Source: Antedon mediterranea
Taxonomy: Eukaryota > Echinodermata > Crinoidea > Comatulida > Antedonidae
Assembly (NCBI RefSeq): GCF_964355755.1
Contig: NC_092674.1
Coordinates: 5,833,001-5,897,000, forward strand
Direction of reading: 5' to 3'
DNA length: 64,000 nucleotides
Shown here: piece by piece, positions 28,404-34,689 of the stretch
How the letters are laid out: the number at the start of each line of letters is the position of its first letter
Numbering within the stretch: position 1 is the stretch's first letter
Program-made: the position numbers and the translations under genes
The notes under the pieces: generated by a model
Seen by the model: only the letters and a program-made list of their open reading frames with translations
Database searches by the model: none
Told to the model about the DNA's origin: nothing

Positions 28404-31400
28404 AGTGTACACAAAATGCTCATGTGCACTTTCATGTGTACATCTTTTGATGTGAGTAAGGGGTTACCTAATTGGTGTACTAGTTCACACAGCCACTGTC
28501 ACACATAGTCACTACTTAAACGTAGGCCTTCTAGTAAGCTTCCTAGTTCTGTTATAATCAATTTGTTGATTGTGGAACTAAATTAGGAGATGGGATTATA
28601 CTTGGTAATATAAATTGTATATAAAAACAATAATCATATAAAACAAAAATATAACATAATACATTGGCCATAACAGGGGTGCAGAATTCTACTTCTACAA
28701 GACCAAAATTAAAAAGGTTTAGTACAAAAACCTCTGCACTCGGGATGTGAAGGATAATAGATAAAACTGCCTACACTATCAAACTAGTTTGACAAAAAAG
28801 TGTGATGTGCCCAAATATTGTACATCATCATGTCTATATATGGGCACATAACATTTTTTTGTCTCATCAAATGTGATAGTGTAGACAGAGCTTTAAATGT
28901 ACCTCTCTGAAACTAGTTCTTTCTTGACGCTGTCTCTTTTGACAAGTTCCTTATAACGCTGGAATTCTCTAAGAAGCTGATGTGAATTTTTGCTCAGCTT
29001 TTGAAACTGGCCTCTCAACTTTCCTGCAATCCTCTGTTCCGCTGGTGCCATAGCTAGAAAATAAATTAAAGCATCATGTTACTTATGTTTTTATTTTTCT
29101 ACATATTTGGAAAGAAAAGTGGTTTTAAAATCTAGTTTTCCTTTCTCGTGTTTTGGGTGTATGGGTAATTTTTTTCTATAGTTAATGTCCCTGAAACATA
29201 GATAAACTATAACATCCATTACCGATAGAGAAAAGAAATAAAAGCAAGTGTAAAATTCAATATTCTGAGGCTGTTTATTTCGAAAGGGTTACCCTTCCTT
29301 CCAGCTGAACACACAGGGCACCTTATATCCAGGGGCACTGTTAAAATAGCAAAATATAAAAATGTAAACAAACAGAGATGCCTACCTCTTTCATATTGAG
29401 ACACGGCAGCTCTCCAAAGTGGTTGAGTATATGGGTTGTATTGTAGAGGGTTTAGGCCTGCAAACGGACTGAATGCATCACCAGTTCTCAGTTCTTGCTG
29501 CTCCCCAGCTGAAAGAAGCCTTACAAGTTGTTCATGGATACTTCGTAAGGTCATCACCTGAACAAAGAAACAACAAACATGGCATTTGAATAGTGGCTTC
29601 TCTGAAATCTTGTTGCCATTATCAAAATACATGTTTTTAATTTCTTTTAAAAAAATGTCATACACATCCAACAGTGAGTAACTCGCCAATTACAGGATGG
29701 ATAAACTATTTTATAATTCATTGTGCTTATAAACTAAAAGTCTTATTTGAGGCTTAGTGAGTGGAGTTGAAAGAGTCATGAGTTACAATCCTGGCACTAT
29801 GTTAGGATTGAACCCTGGACGTTGGGATTGGAAGGCAAACACATTAATCACCAAGCTACAGCCCCACTACAACCACCAAGCTACAGTTTCACTACTGTGG
29901 AACTTGCATACAAAAACACAGAGCAATATTAAGTAATAAATAATTTAAAGAGATCACTGGCCTAACCTCTTGGAGTCTCACTGACAGTTGTGACAACCCC
30001 TCTGGTGTGAATTTGTCATCCTTCCATGGGTTCATGGGCTCAGTCTTCCATAATTGACCAGTCAGCTTCTCACAAGACATAGTCCATTTATCGCAGATTG
30101 ATATCCCCCTCTGTAGAGCCTCACGGACACGGAAGAAAGGATCACGCCAGATGTCATAGTTGCTTAATTTGCGCTGTACAAATCTGCCGAGTTCTCCACC
30201 TAAAATTTGGTATGTAAAAACAATTGTGTTCGTTTGTGAGGGAGAAGCCCATATGCATATAAAATGAAATATTTCAGGCCGTTTCATATTCTTTTATGGG
30301 TTGTCTATTCTGGAATAATGGGATGTTAGTTCTATATGGTAGTAGGACCTTAAATATTTTATACAACACAATTTGTATTGTAAATTTGACAATTTATTCA
30401 CCTATAACATCTAACAAATGTTGCATTCTTCTTCCGGGGTAGGGGTCAAATTCCCCTTGCCTCCAAACCTCATCCACCGCATCGGTGGTTGTTTCAACTA
30501 TCTGCAGACCTTCGTCCAATGAGAATCCATCCAGATTACCATAATCCCTTGCGATTGGTTCAAACAGGGTTTGAAAATTCTGAGCACGTTCTTTTATGTC
30601 TAATGTGTTTCCTGACATGGCTACCTCAGCCCAATACTGGAACTCATCAGTAGGAGTCAGAATACCTATATTAGAAAATAATTGATTGATTGATTGATTG
30701 ATATTTCAAATTAATTACACAATAAATTTAACATTTTATGCTTTAGGTAAAATATTTGTTTACCTCAATGATTTTAACTTTTATTGTGGGCATGTGGTGC
30801 AGTGTGTATGACATTGGACTACTGATTGTGAGGTCAAATTCAAAGCATCGCATTGCTTGTATCCTTAGGCAAGACCCATTACTTAAGTTTATGCTTCTCC
30901 CCACCCAGGTGTACAAATGGGTACCTGGTAAGGTCAAGACACAACTCTGCGCTGATTACTACTGTAGCTGCATTATGGGAGTATGTTTCATACATGTTTG
31001 ATCTAAAATTTGGGTAATAATATGTACAGCACTTAGAGGTTCCACAACAGTAGGTGCTTTATAAATCCAGGATATTATTATTATTAATAGCAATGACTGG
31101 ATTTCAATACAAAATTGAAAATTAACTCATTATCAAAGTCAGAGAGAAATACTAAGCTCCATTCTAACATTAGTCCTTCATTGGGGCTTATGAAAGATAA
31201 AAAAATAATACAGAATCTTATGATACCTCCAAGGCTATCTTCTTTCGCAGGAGACCCTCGCTGAGTCGGGTCTTGTTTGCGGACAACACTGCTTAGCCCA
31301 GCTTCCAGTTGACTCAGCAAACTCTGTAGTTTGGGATCAAATCCTTGCGACCATTTCTCATCTTCAAGTAATAAAGGCGCGAACACCTAGAAAGCAAAAA

Positions 31401-32222
31401 AACAAAAATAAAATGTATTCTACAATGACAATAGATATTCAGTATAGTACATTTTATATTAAATTATTATTATTTAATTATTATCAAAATAAACAGTACT
31501 TACTAATACCTAGCCTCATAAACATAACTTAAGCTCTGTCAACACTATCATTCACACTTTATGTGACAACAAAATGTGATGTGCTCATATATGGACATGA
31601 TGATGTCAAATCTACCATATATAAGCTTATCACTACCATATTTGGGCACAAAAACTAGTTTGATTGTGTAGCCACAGCCTTAGTTTAAGTTGTTTCTGAT
31701 GCGTCAATGGTTACTTAATCATATTTAAAGTGCCTTGAAAATGTTAAAGAAATTTGTAACTTTACCCTTTTGACTGAATGGTAGAGTGAACTGATAGGAG
31801 AGTCAAGCATGCTTGATACAAGTACAACATTATGCAGGTTATCGGGTGTTATCACTACCGGTTGAGACTTGAAGAAGACAAACACTTTGTCTTTTGTTTC
31901 ACTCGGTTCCACCTGTAAAAAAAATAACATAAATAATATCACTCACAGAATATGACTGAGGTAATAGTTTAATAATTAATGTTAATTAGGATAATAAATA
32001 ATTTTTTATTAAAATTAATACCTTATTTGAGAGTTGGATGACCTTTTCATTTCCTCTATGTTTTAACTTTGCAGCCAGTAGTGAAACATTTCCATCGTCC
32101 AAGAACGAATTAATTTCTGATGTTCCATTTAGCCCGGTGATCTGCGGACTTGAAGTATCAATTGAGAAGTAGTTCCCAAATGTTGTTAGGATAAAATCCT
32201 TCCTGGAATCACCCGACCGCAT
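321..32222 (-). CDS. DYNC2H1: Cytoplasmic dynein 2 heavy chain 1, 46 exons, 3' end outside window
   Basis: Motor heavy chain of dynein-2, which powers retrograde intraflagellar transport in cilia. The ATG is at 32222-32220 and the codons run leftward. Coding exons (low-high): 32022-32222, 31766-31912, 31227-31386, 30402-30665, 29967-30199, 29386-29557, 28903-29053, 28034-28181, 27616-27791, 27137-27332, 26362-26619, 25873-25971, 25433-25572, 24931-25165, 24714-24841, 21644-21887, 21061-21210, 20500-20705, 13025-13180, 12772-12895, 12202-12372, 11928-12086, 11557-11780, 11212-11344, 10788-11018, 10284-10406, 8620-8787, 8286-8463, 7748-7929, 7056-7238, 6571-6794, 6340-6455, 5859-6070, 5432-5608, 5235-5322, 4917-5124, 4307-4592, 3913-4011, 3580-3740, 2855-3253, 2583-2727, 2142-2415, 1678-1818, 1246-1478, 622-844, 321-463. 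All have GT/AG borders and sum to 2,823 codons without a stop. Similarity to vertebrate DYNC2H1 is continuous, from the N-terminus (FILTT..NYFS) through the linker to AAA4. It is DYNC2H1 rather than DYNC1H1 because tail segments such as '[16 protein letters not shown]' match dynein-2. Human protein is about 4,300 aa, so roughly one third lies beyond position 1. Boundaries come from homology and splice consensus, so single sites may be off by a few bases. Confidence 0.97.
622..1478 (-). CDS. DYNC2H1: DYNC2H1 AAA4 module exons
   Basis: Exon 1246-1478 carries the AAA4 P-loop as [10 protein letters not shown], with Arg in place of the usual Walker Lys. As I recall, vertebrate DYNC2H1 has the same substitution, so this is a family trait. 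Exon 622-844 carries '[13 protein letters not shown]' and '[13 protein letters not shown]'. Exon 321-463 follows and ends in phase 0 at a GTAAGA donor. Confidence 0.95.
2855..3740 (-). CDS. DYNC2H1: DYNC2H1 AAA3 module exons
   Basis: Exon 3580-3740 ends in the AAA3 Walker A loop GPDGCGKG. Exon 2855-3253 (133 codons, the longest in the window) continues with '[16 protein letters not shown]', the Walker-B-like '[11 protein letters not shown]' and '[12 protein letters not shown]'. Dynein-2 family members share the GCGKG form of this loop, so it is not a local oddity. Confidence 0.95.
4626..4750 (-). mobile_element. MITE family A copy
   Basis: Ends 'agctctgtctacactatcaa' and its inverse. The interior has 'gtgatgtgccca' and 'tatcactaccatattt'. 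In a DYNC2H1 intron. Orientation is defined by the 'tggtagtgatatgcccaaat' strand. Confidence 0.9.
4838..4892 (-). repeat. tRNA-like SINE fragment
   Basis: On the minus strand, 'ggtatgggttcaaatctctg' gives a B box. No full element can be followed. Confidence 0.45.
4917..5608 (-). CDS. DYNC2H1: DYNC2H1 AAA2 module exons
   Basis: Exon 5432-5608 carries the AAA2 Walker A loop GPSGSGKST (about residue 1985). Exon 5235-5322 continues with '[15 protein letters not shown]'. Exon 4917-5124 encodes '[13 protein letters not shown]', the Walker-B-like strand, and '[19 protein letters not shown]'. AAA2 binds nucleotide structurally in dyneins. The three introns are short (about 100-130 bp). Confidence 0.95.
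6830..6938. mobile_element. MITE family B copy (diverged)
   Basis: 'aagcttggttctcactagga' and the inverse 'atgtgaaccaagctt', with interior 'gtgattggtcaatta'. In a DYNC2H1 intron. Confidence 0.75.
7056..7929 (-). CDS. DYNC2H1: DYNC2H1 AAA1 motor module exons
   Basis: Two consecutive exons (7748-7929 and 7056-7238) encode the start of AAA1, the main ATP-hydrolysing site of dynein. The first contains the Walker A loop GPAGTGKT (about residues 1692-1699) followed by [21 protein letters not shown]. The second holds the Walker B region [11 protein letters not shown]. Both motifs are intact, so nothing here suggests a dead motor. Exon 6571-6794 continues with the sensor-I-like stretch '[14 protein letters not shown]'. 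Confidence 0.96.
7578..7712. mobile_element. MITE family B copy (diverged)
   Basis: 'aaacttggttcctacttgga' to 'gcaaaccaagctt', with 'gttgtgtttacatccttgtg' repeated twice near the right end. Confidence 0.75.
8820..9943. mobile_element. CAGGG-ended DNA transposon with 5-bp TSD, element 1
   Basis: This is a 1,124-bp non-autonomous element in a DYNC2H1 intron. Terminal inverted repeat: CAGGGCTCGATTTA at 8820 and TAAATCGAGCCCTG ending at 9943. It is flanked by a perfect 5-bp duplication AACAC (8815-8819 and 9944-9948). Subterminal 'ctagccca' motifs recur near both ends. No transposase is recognisable; open frames inside are shadows. The ends resemble hAT elements, some of which make 5-bp duplications. 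Confidence 0.9.
10445..10575 (+). mobile_element. MITE family A copy, right end lost
   Basis: The left end 'agctctgtctacactatcaa' and the interior repeats 'atggtagtgatatgcccaaa' are present. It stops after 'gggcacatcacatt', without the right inverted repeat. Confidence 0.88.
12494..12654 (+). mobile_element. MITE family A copy
   Basis: 'agctctctctacactatcta' and the inverse 'tttgatagtgtagac' near 12,647. The interior repeat is in two copies. In a DYNC2H1 intron. Confidence 0.9.
13860..14830 (+). repeat. Minisatellite upstream of GPCR copy 1
   Basis: Three units of exactly 72 bp start at 13957, 14029 and 14101, followed by degenerate 63-75 bp units to about 14,830. Each has an 'aaatctctcttaaaacagca' core followed by 'gaaggaactagtttggaaga'. 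The 72-bp units are multiples of 3, so they give an open frame (13966-14334) of 24-residue repeats. I treat that as a by-product, not a gene. Confidence 0.9.
14922..15851 (+). CDS. Single-exon rhodopsin-like GPCR, copy 1
   Basis: This is a 309-aa seven-transmembrane receptor with no intron, nested antisense in a DYNC2H1 intron. Visible landmarks: a TM1 hydrophobic stretch near residues 20-47, '[13 protein letters not shown]' in TM2, '[10 protein letters not shown]' (DRY box) at the end of TM3, TM6 '[18 protein letters not shown]', and 'NPIIYW' in TM7, an NPxxY form. The extracellular end of TM3 and the short second extracellular loop lack the paired cysteines typical of class A receptors. That loop contains a 4-residue repeat (x-x-H-A). 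The ligand is unknown. Large echinoderm-specific families of intronless, tandemly arrayed rhodopsin-type receptors are known from sea urchins and are often proposed to be chemosensory; membership here is inference. Copy 2 lies 1.9 kb downstream. Confidence 0.9.
   Translation: MNSTDGDRLIENNNKSMTLLVIVLLLSIISIITNIIVIITFVLTKKLWKKQNVFIVSLALSDIVTSAIITVSVIADFNRTHGVGFHYSKISNFDTFTLLYATTTTSILTFTAIAVDRYIALVWAPFNYNTIVTPKRCIIACILIWSIPIVCYFGSENIQINAQVHAQIHAKIHAIIYTSCFFLLLCFTCYLYLNIYQSLSHQNSAVIQQNAEEIERSKKLVKTFLTIIGVFIICMFPTFCYSVTYAVGIYTELNTDNSTNTYYVSMLATLNFLANPIIYWWRLREFRLAILRHIPYLKRHRPNSIAPIN
15861..16393 (+). repeat. 92-bp tandem repeat, six units, 3' of GPCR copy 1
   Basis: The anchor 'ggattaggatacaaaaatag' recurs at 15874, 15966, 16058, 16151, 16243 and 16337 (spacing 92-94). 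Each unit ends with 'gctacttttaactatgg'. It begins about 10 bp after the stop codon of copy 1, so it would lie in the 3' UTR. Copy 2 has no such array. Confidence 0.92.
17030..17580 (+). repeat. Minisatellite upstream of GPCR copy 2
   Basis: Units of about 60-125 bp share 'aaatctctcttaaaatagca', 'agaaccagaaggaactagtg' and 'cctgtatactggaaggaact'. The core matches the array upstream of copy 1, so the two arrays descend from one duplicated unit and then diverged. Confidence 0.85.
17778..18671 (+). CDS. Single-exon rhodopsin-like GPCR, copy 2
   Basis: This 297-aa receptor is clearly a tandem duplicate of the one at 14922. Both share '[10 protein letters not shown]' or its equivalent, 'LVWAPFNY', 'QNSAVIQQN', 'EEIERSKKL' and 'NPIIYWWRL'. 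The TM3 box reads 'AVDRSIAL': Tyr of DRY is Ser, a single TAC-to-TCC difference from copy 1. The reading frame is otherwise intact, with all seven hydrophobic segments. The second extracellular loop is 12 residues shorter than in copy 1, which carries a repeat there. There is no TM3/ECL2 cysteine pair. Start MNS.. corresponds to the start of copy 1. Confidence 0.88.
   Translation: MNSIVRNGSSPIERIDIPITLVVVVLFLAIISVITNIIVIITVFSIKRLWKKQNVFIISLALTDVVSSAALIATTIVDLTITYDLQISSKLPYLNTLYISLATTSMCMFAAIAVDRSIALVWAPFNYDTIVTPKRYIIACILLWFIPILCYFLSAKTQIQGIIFATCFLVLLCFTSYLYFNIHRCLCHQNSAVIQQNVEEIERSKKLIKTFLIVIGVFVICMLPSFYISLMFSVGIYTGFNTEVLKRLYYVAVLALSNSLANPIIYWWRLSEFRLAILRHIPNIRRHRSPNSIASFT
19380..19610 (+). 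repeat. Degenerate minisatellite upstream of GPCR remnant
   Basis: The elements 'aaatctgtcttaaa', 'agaaccagatgagaccggtg' and 'cctgtatactggaaggaa' recur, in the same position relative to the receptor remnant as in copies 1 and 2. Confidence 0.75.
19690..20060 (+). pseudogene. Truncated GPCR, copy 3 (TM5-TM7 remnant)
   Basis: DNA similarity to copies 1 and 2 begins around 19,697, within TM5 (nucleotides for 'LYFNI'). It continues through 'CHQNPAVI', where a small deletion creates a stop, then 'EEIER' in a shifted frame, and ends with an open stretch (19830-20060) including '[10 protein letters not shown]'. TM1-TM4 are absent and no start is usable. This is a decayed third member of the tandem array. 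The open 3' part is not evidence of function. Confidence 0.85.
20750..21017 (-). mobile_element. MITE family C copy
   Basis: The right end 'gattgccttgg' and left region 'caacaggatgatgagctccg' match the inverse of the copies at 41.9 and 44.6 kb. The interior has 'ataagatcaaaggactgtta'. Between DYNC2H1 exons. Confidence 0.7.
21924..22118 (+). mobile_element. MITE family A copy with extra interior repeats
   Basis: The 'gtgatatgcccaaatatgg' interior unit occurs three times, making this the longest copy. Ends 'actctgtcgacactagcaaa' and 'tagtgtagacagagctt'. Confidence 0.9.
22436..24686. mobile_element. CAGGG-ended DNA transposon with 5-bp TSD, element 2
   Basis: This is a 2,251-bp element between DYNC2H1 exons 24714-24841 and 21644-21887. 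Inverted ends: CAGGGCTGCAAATTAA and TTAATTTGCAGCCCTG, flanked by AGGCT at 22431-22435 and 24687-24691. Its right TSD ends 22 bp from the exon donor. It contains GC-rich runs near 24,440-24,560, one of the tiny hairpin insertions (24,176-24,200) and no recognisable transposase. Confidence 0.9.
24176..24200. mobile_element. Tiny palindromic insertion, copy 1 (25 nt)
   Basis: A perfect hairpin starting CATGGAGGAAA and ending TTTCCTCCATG, flanked by GTTTAGC at 24169-24175 and 24201-24207. It sits inside the CAGGG-ended element 22436-24686. Confidence 0.75.
26170..26330 (+). mobile_element. MITE family A copy
   Basis: 'actctgtctacactatcaaa' and the inverse 'agtgtagatagagc'. In a DYNC2H1 intron. 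Confidence 0.9.
26780..26995 (-). repeat. tRNA-derived SINE family D copy
   Basis: Inverse of the copies at 28.3, 39.9 and 58.9 kb. Contains the body motif 'ataaaccgtaggtccagtgt' (inverse here) and a tRNA-like head. Confidence 0.85.
27865..27892 (+). mobile_element. MITE family A terminal fragment
   Basis: Only the left inverted repeat 'gctgtctacactatcaaact' remains. Confidence 0.65.
28284..28525 (+). repeat. tRNA-derived SINE family D copy
   Basis: Head 'aagcggttaagacagtggaa' and B box 'agggttcgagtctcactcgc', then the shared body 'ggactataaaccgtaggtcc'. Confidence 0.85.
28765..28892 (+). mobile_element. MITE family A copy
   Basis: 'actgcctacactatcaaact' to 'gtgatagtgtagacagagct', ending 10 nt from the donor of exon 28903-29053. 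Confidence 0.88.
29750..29900 (-). repeat. tRNA-derived SINE family E copy
   Basis: On the minus strand: 'gctgtagcttggtgattaat', then 'ccaatcccaacgtccagggt' and 'tcaatcctaacatagtgcca'. Same family as 42,845-42,930. Confidence 0.7.
30785..31085 (+). repeat. SINE-like element with ATT tail (family F)
   Basis: tRNA-like head 'ggtgcagtgtgtatgacatt', body 'caggtgtacaaatgggtacc', 3' end 'ggtgctttataaatccagga' followed by an ATT microsatellite. In a DYNC2H1 intron. Confidence 0.65.
31531..31679 (-). mobile_element. MITE family A copy
   Basis: 'aagctctgtcaacactatca' and the inverse 'gtttgattgtgtagccacag'. Flanked by TTAA-like sequence on the left. Confidence 0.88.
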
Positions 32223-32226
32223 TGTG

Positions 32227-32244
32227 TTATTCACCAAAATTCAT
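32227..32244 (-). promoter_or_regulatory. Five-codon uORF before DYNC2H1 start
   Basis: An ATG at 32244-32242 opens a frame of five codons ending in TAA at 32229-32227, 4 nt before the main ATG and in a different frame. If transcription starts upstream of it, it could lower initiation at the main start. A 'ttttag' just upstream (about 32,249-32,254) could be a splice acceptor, so the 5' UTR may be spliced. Confidence 0.45.
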
Positions 32245-32599
32245 CAATCTAAAATACATTTATCAGAAAAGGTATTGAGTTAATTTAAAAATAGGCTAGG
32301 GCCTAGGCCTAAGTCATGAATGAAGTAATTGTAATAGTAGGAGCCCCCTAGAATAGGGCTAGCCTAGGCCTGCATGCAACGACAACCTAGGAAGGTGTTT
32401 GTACGAGTCGCATACAGATACAGATAGTAGGTCTAGCCTAGGCCTAGATTATAATAATCAATAATCAATAATAATAATTTATTTCTGAAATAAAAACAAA
32501 ATACAGTTAACATTTTCTAAAATAATAAATAAAAAAAGAGAAAAAGGGTACCCCACTGGAAGCTAAACTTTAAAATGTGGGGTCCGGGCAACATATTTA

Positions 32600-32630
32600 A
32601 GTAAGGTAAGGTAAGGTAAGGTAAGGTAAG
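32600..32630 (+). repeat. GTAAG pentanucleotide microsatellite
   Basis: Five consecutive 'taagg' units, 380 bp upstream of the DYNC2H1 start codon. Confidence 0.9.
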
Positions 32631-33539
32631 AAACATGACATGATAATGAACAAAAAAGGCATTTATAAAAAAATGTGACATGTCTTTTTATTCAAGAATA
32701 TATTTATCGGATCTCCTCTCCATGACTAATCGGCGCCGACTAATCTAACTTCACTATGATCTTGCCTAGTTTAAATTATCATCATTACACTTCACTTTGT
32801 TTACTTTTTAGGCTAGGCCTAGGCCTTAGACAAGGCCAGACTGAGGTGGCAAGACTCGGCAGCGGGTCCTGTCCGCCGTCGTCAAGACTGAGGCGTCTGG
32901 TTTCCAAGAAGATGAATCATAATTTAATAACTCATAATTATAGACCCCGACAGAAACAAATACACCCAATTGAACATGAAGACACTTTTACAATATATTA
33001 TGTAAATATTTCAATAAAATAGTAGAATTCATACCTTAGATAATTAAATACAGCATAATATAAATTGTTTGTACCTAAATAACATCTGTCTGAAAAAATA
33101 AAATAGGAATGTGTGTCAAATATGATAAACATTCTATGAAACGAGTTATCTGATTGGTTAAAACTACTTAATCTAAAGCTTGGACGAATAAGATTTCGCG
33201 ATATATACATCGCGGAATGTAATAGCTTTGCGCAGCCGCAGAAGTCATGTTGATAGACTGAAGGGTCGGGGAAATGAATGAATGCGAAAGGCAGATTTCC
33301 CTAAAATAATCTAATGAAGAACGCAATTTAACCTCTTTTTACGGCAAAATATTCGTAAGTTTAATTCAATATTAATCAAAGTGTTATCTGACGTAATATA
33401 TTTGTTGTAAGTTGTAGTATGGATGAGTTATGGTTCGTTACAAGTAGAACATTTGTGCGTGTAGTGAAAAGCCGAGTGTTGGTTGTCGTTTATTAGAAAA
33501 GGACTCACCAGGGGAGAACCCAGCACCCAGTTGTACTGC

Positions 33540-33655
33540 AAGTGGTGCTGTCACGATAAATATGGTCCGGGGCCAAAATCGGTCCGGCCGGACCAGTTTT
33601 GGCTCTAAAATTGTGGCCAAAAGCAGTCCGCCACTGCCTAAATCGGTCCGGGCTT
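33540..33655. repeat. GGTCCGGCC-rich repeat, left block
   Basis: Repeated units of 'ggtccggccggaccagtttt' type. The same motif set returns in inverted sense at 37,205-37,410, on the other side of the hAT-like element. The pair may be the ends of an older element that the hAT element entered. Confidence 0.6.
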
Positions 33656-34019
33656 TTCTTCTGTCGATTTTAATTGAATTACTAGGCCTATGATGCTGTT
33701 TTAAGTTGTTTATGGCTAGAAAAATATCCCATGATATATATTAGTAAGTTATCTTGTCGGATAAATACTATAAATAAATGTATTTTATCTACAAACATGA
33801 CTTAGGTGTTCACTCATATTTCGGCCTGCCACACACTCACATGAACGGGTATGAGACGCTGATATTGCCAGCTAGATTTTATTTATGATTGAGGCCTTTT
33901 CCTTCCTCAGCCTAATCAATATTGGATAATTGTTTTATAATAATTGCAGGGGCGCAGCCAGTGGGGGGGTCACGGGGGTCCTGACCCCCCCTTTTTTTTT
34001 AGAAAAAATAAATAAAAAC

Positions 34020-34589
34020 ATGAGACAACAATACAGATCAAGTCATCCTGGAGATACTGTGGAAGATTACTACCGAGCAGTATTACCAAATCAGCTTCTT
34101 GATTACAAACCGAGTTAAAAACCCGTTTTTCTGCCGATAACAGGCCATGCTTTAAAATATTTGGCGTAGCACCCGAGTCTATCGTGAAGTGTAATGTTGA
34201 AGAAGTCTTCAAGGAACTTGAATTTGGTACGATGATCTGCCAAGACACGAACATCTTCATTCCGAGCTTCAGTGATGGAAGCGACTGTGTAAAATTAGCG
34301 GATCCAGATGTGTTCCCGAATGTGCGTGCACTTCTTCTAATCGCGTAGGCCTATGCCCGTAACGTCTGCTGAAGCTGAGCGGAGTTTTTCGACTTTATGG
34401 AGAACGAAAACCTGTTTGGGAAATCACATGTCTTATGAGCAGCTTTCGGGATTGTGCCTCATGAACATACACTTTAACATGAACATTAATACAGAGAATG
34501 TCATACGCGAATTCTGTCTCCAAGCCAAGAAGAATGTTCCAAACTTATGTTTAAAGATGCATCACGCGATGTCAAGAGCGCCGTTATAG
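34020..34589 (+). pseudogene. Broken hAT transposase C-terminal region
   Basis: Reading the plus strand, 'DTVEDYYRAV' appears near 34,055. A frame change then gives 'ADPDVFPNV', and after an in-frame stop, 'PVTSAEAERSFSTL' at 34,353. The last is the signature of the hAT dimerisation domain (family usually PVTSAxxERSFSxLR). At least two frame breaks and the missing N-terminal half (zinc finger and catalytic core) show it is not functional. It lies inside the CAGGG element 33947-36879. Confidence 0.85.
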
Positions 34590-34652
34590 TAACTAACGTA
34601 AAATGTATGATAATAATTTAGAAGTTAGTTATTACAATTATGTAGGCCTATA

Positions 34653-34689
34653 CTAGATGGTACGCTCGCTTCGCTCGCGTACCATCTAG
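34653..34689. repeat. 37-bp perfect-arm hairpin
   Basis: The arms CTAGATGGTACGC and GCGTACCATCTAG surround a short loop. The loop motif GCTCGCTTCGCTCGC recurs at about 36,809 in the same transposon. It is probably a subterminal or internal transposon structure. Confidence 0.7.

Larger units (their letters stand above)
32245..33939. other. Intergenic, DYNC2H1 upstream region
   Basis: AT-rich, with 'taggcctaggcc' clusters near 32,290-32,460 and 32,810-32,830, a SINE/LINE-like tail near 32,460-32,590 and a GTAAG run. No convincing gene. A CCAAT-type 'gattggtta' lies near 33,155. I found no clear RFX X-box, although a ciliary gene would be expected to have one. Confidence 0.5.

Noticed and set aside
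32223-32237. Extending DYNC2H1 to a TTG start at 32237
   Set aside because: The ATG at 32222 aligns with the human N-terminus. An in-frame TGA lies just upstream, and TTG initiation is not needed.
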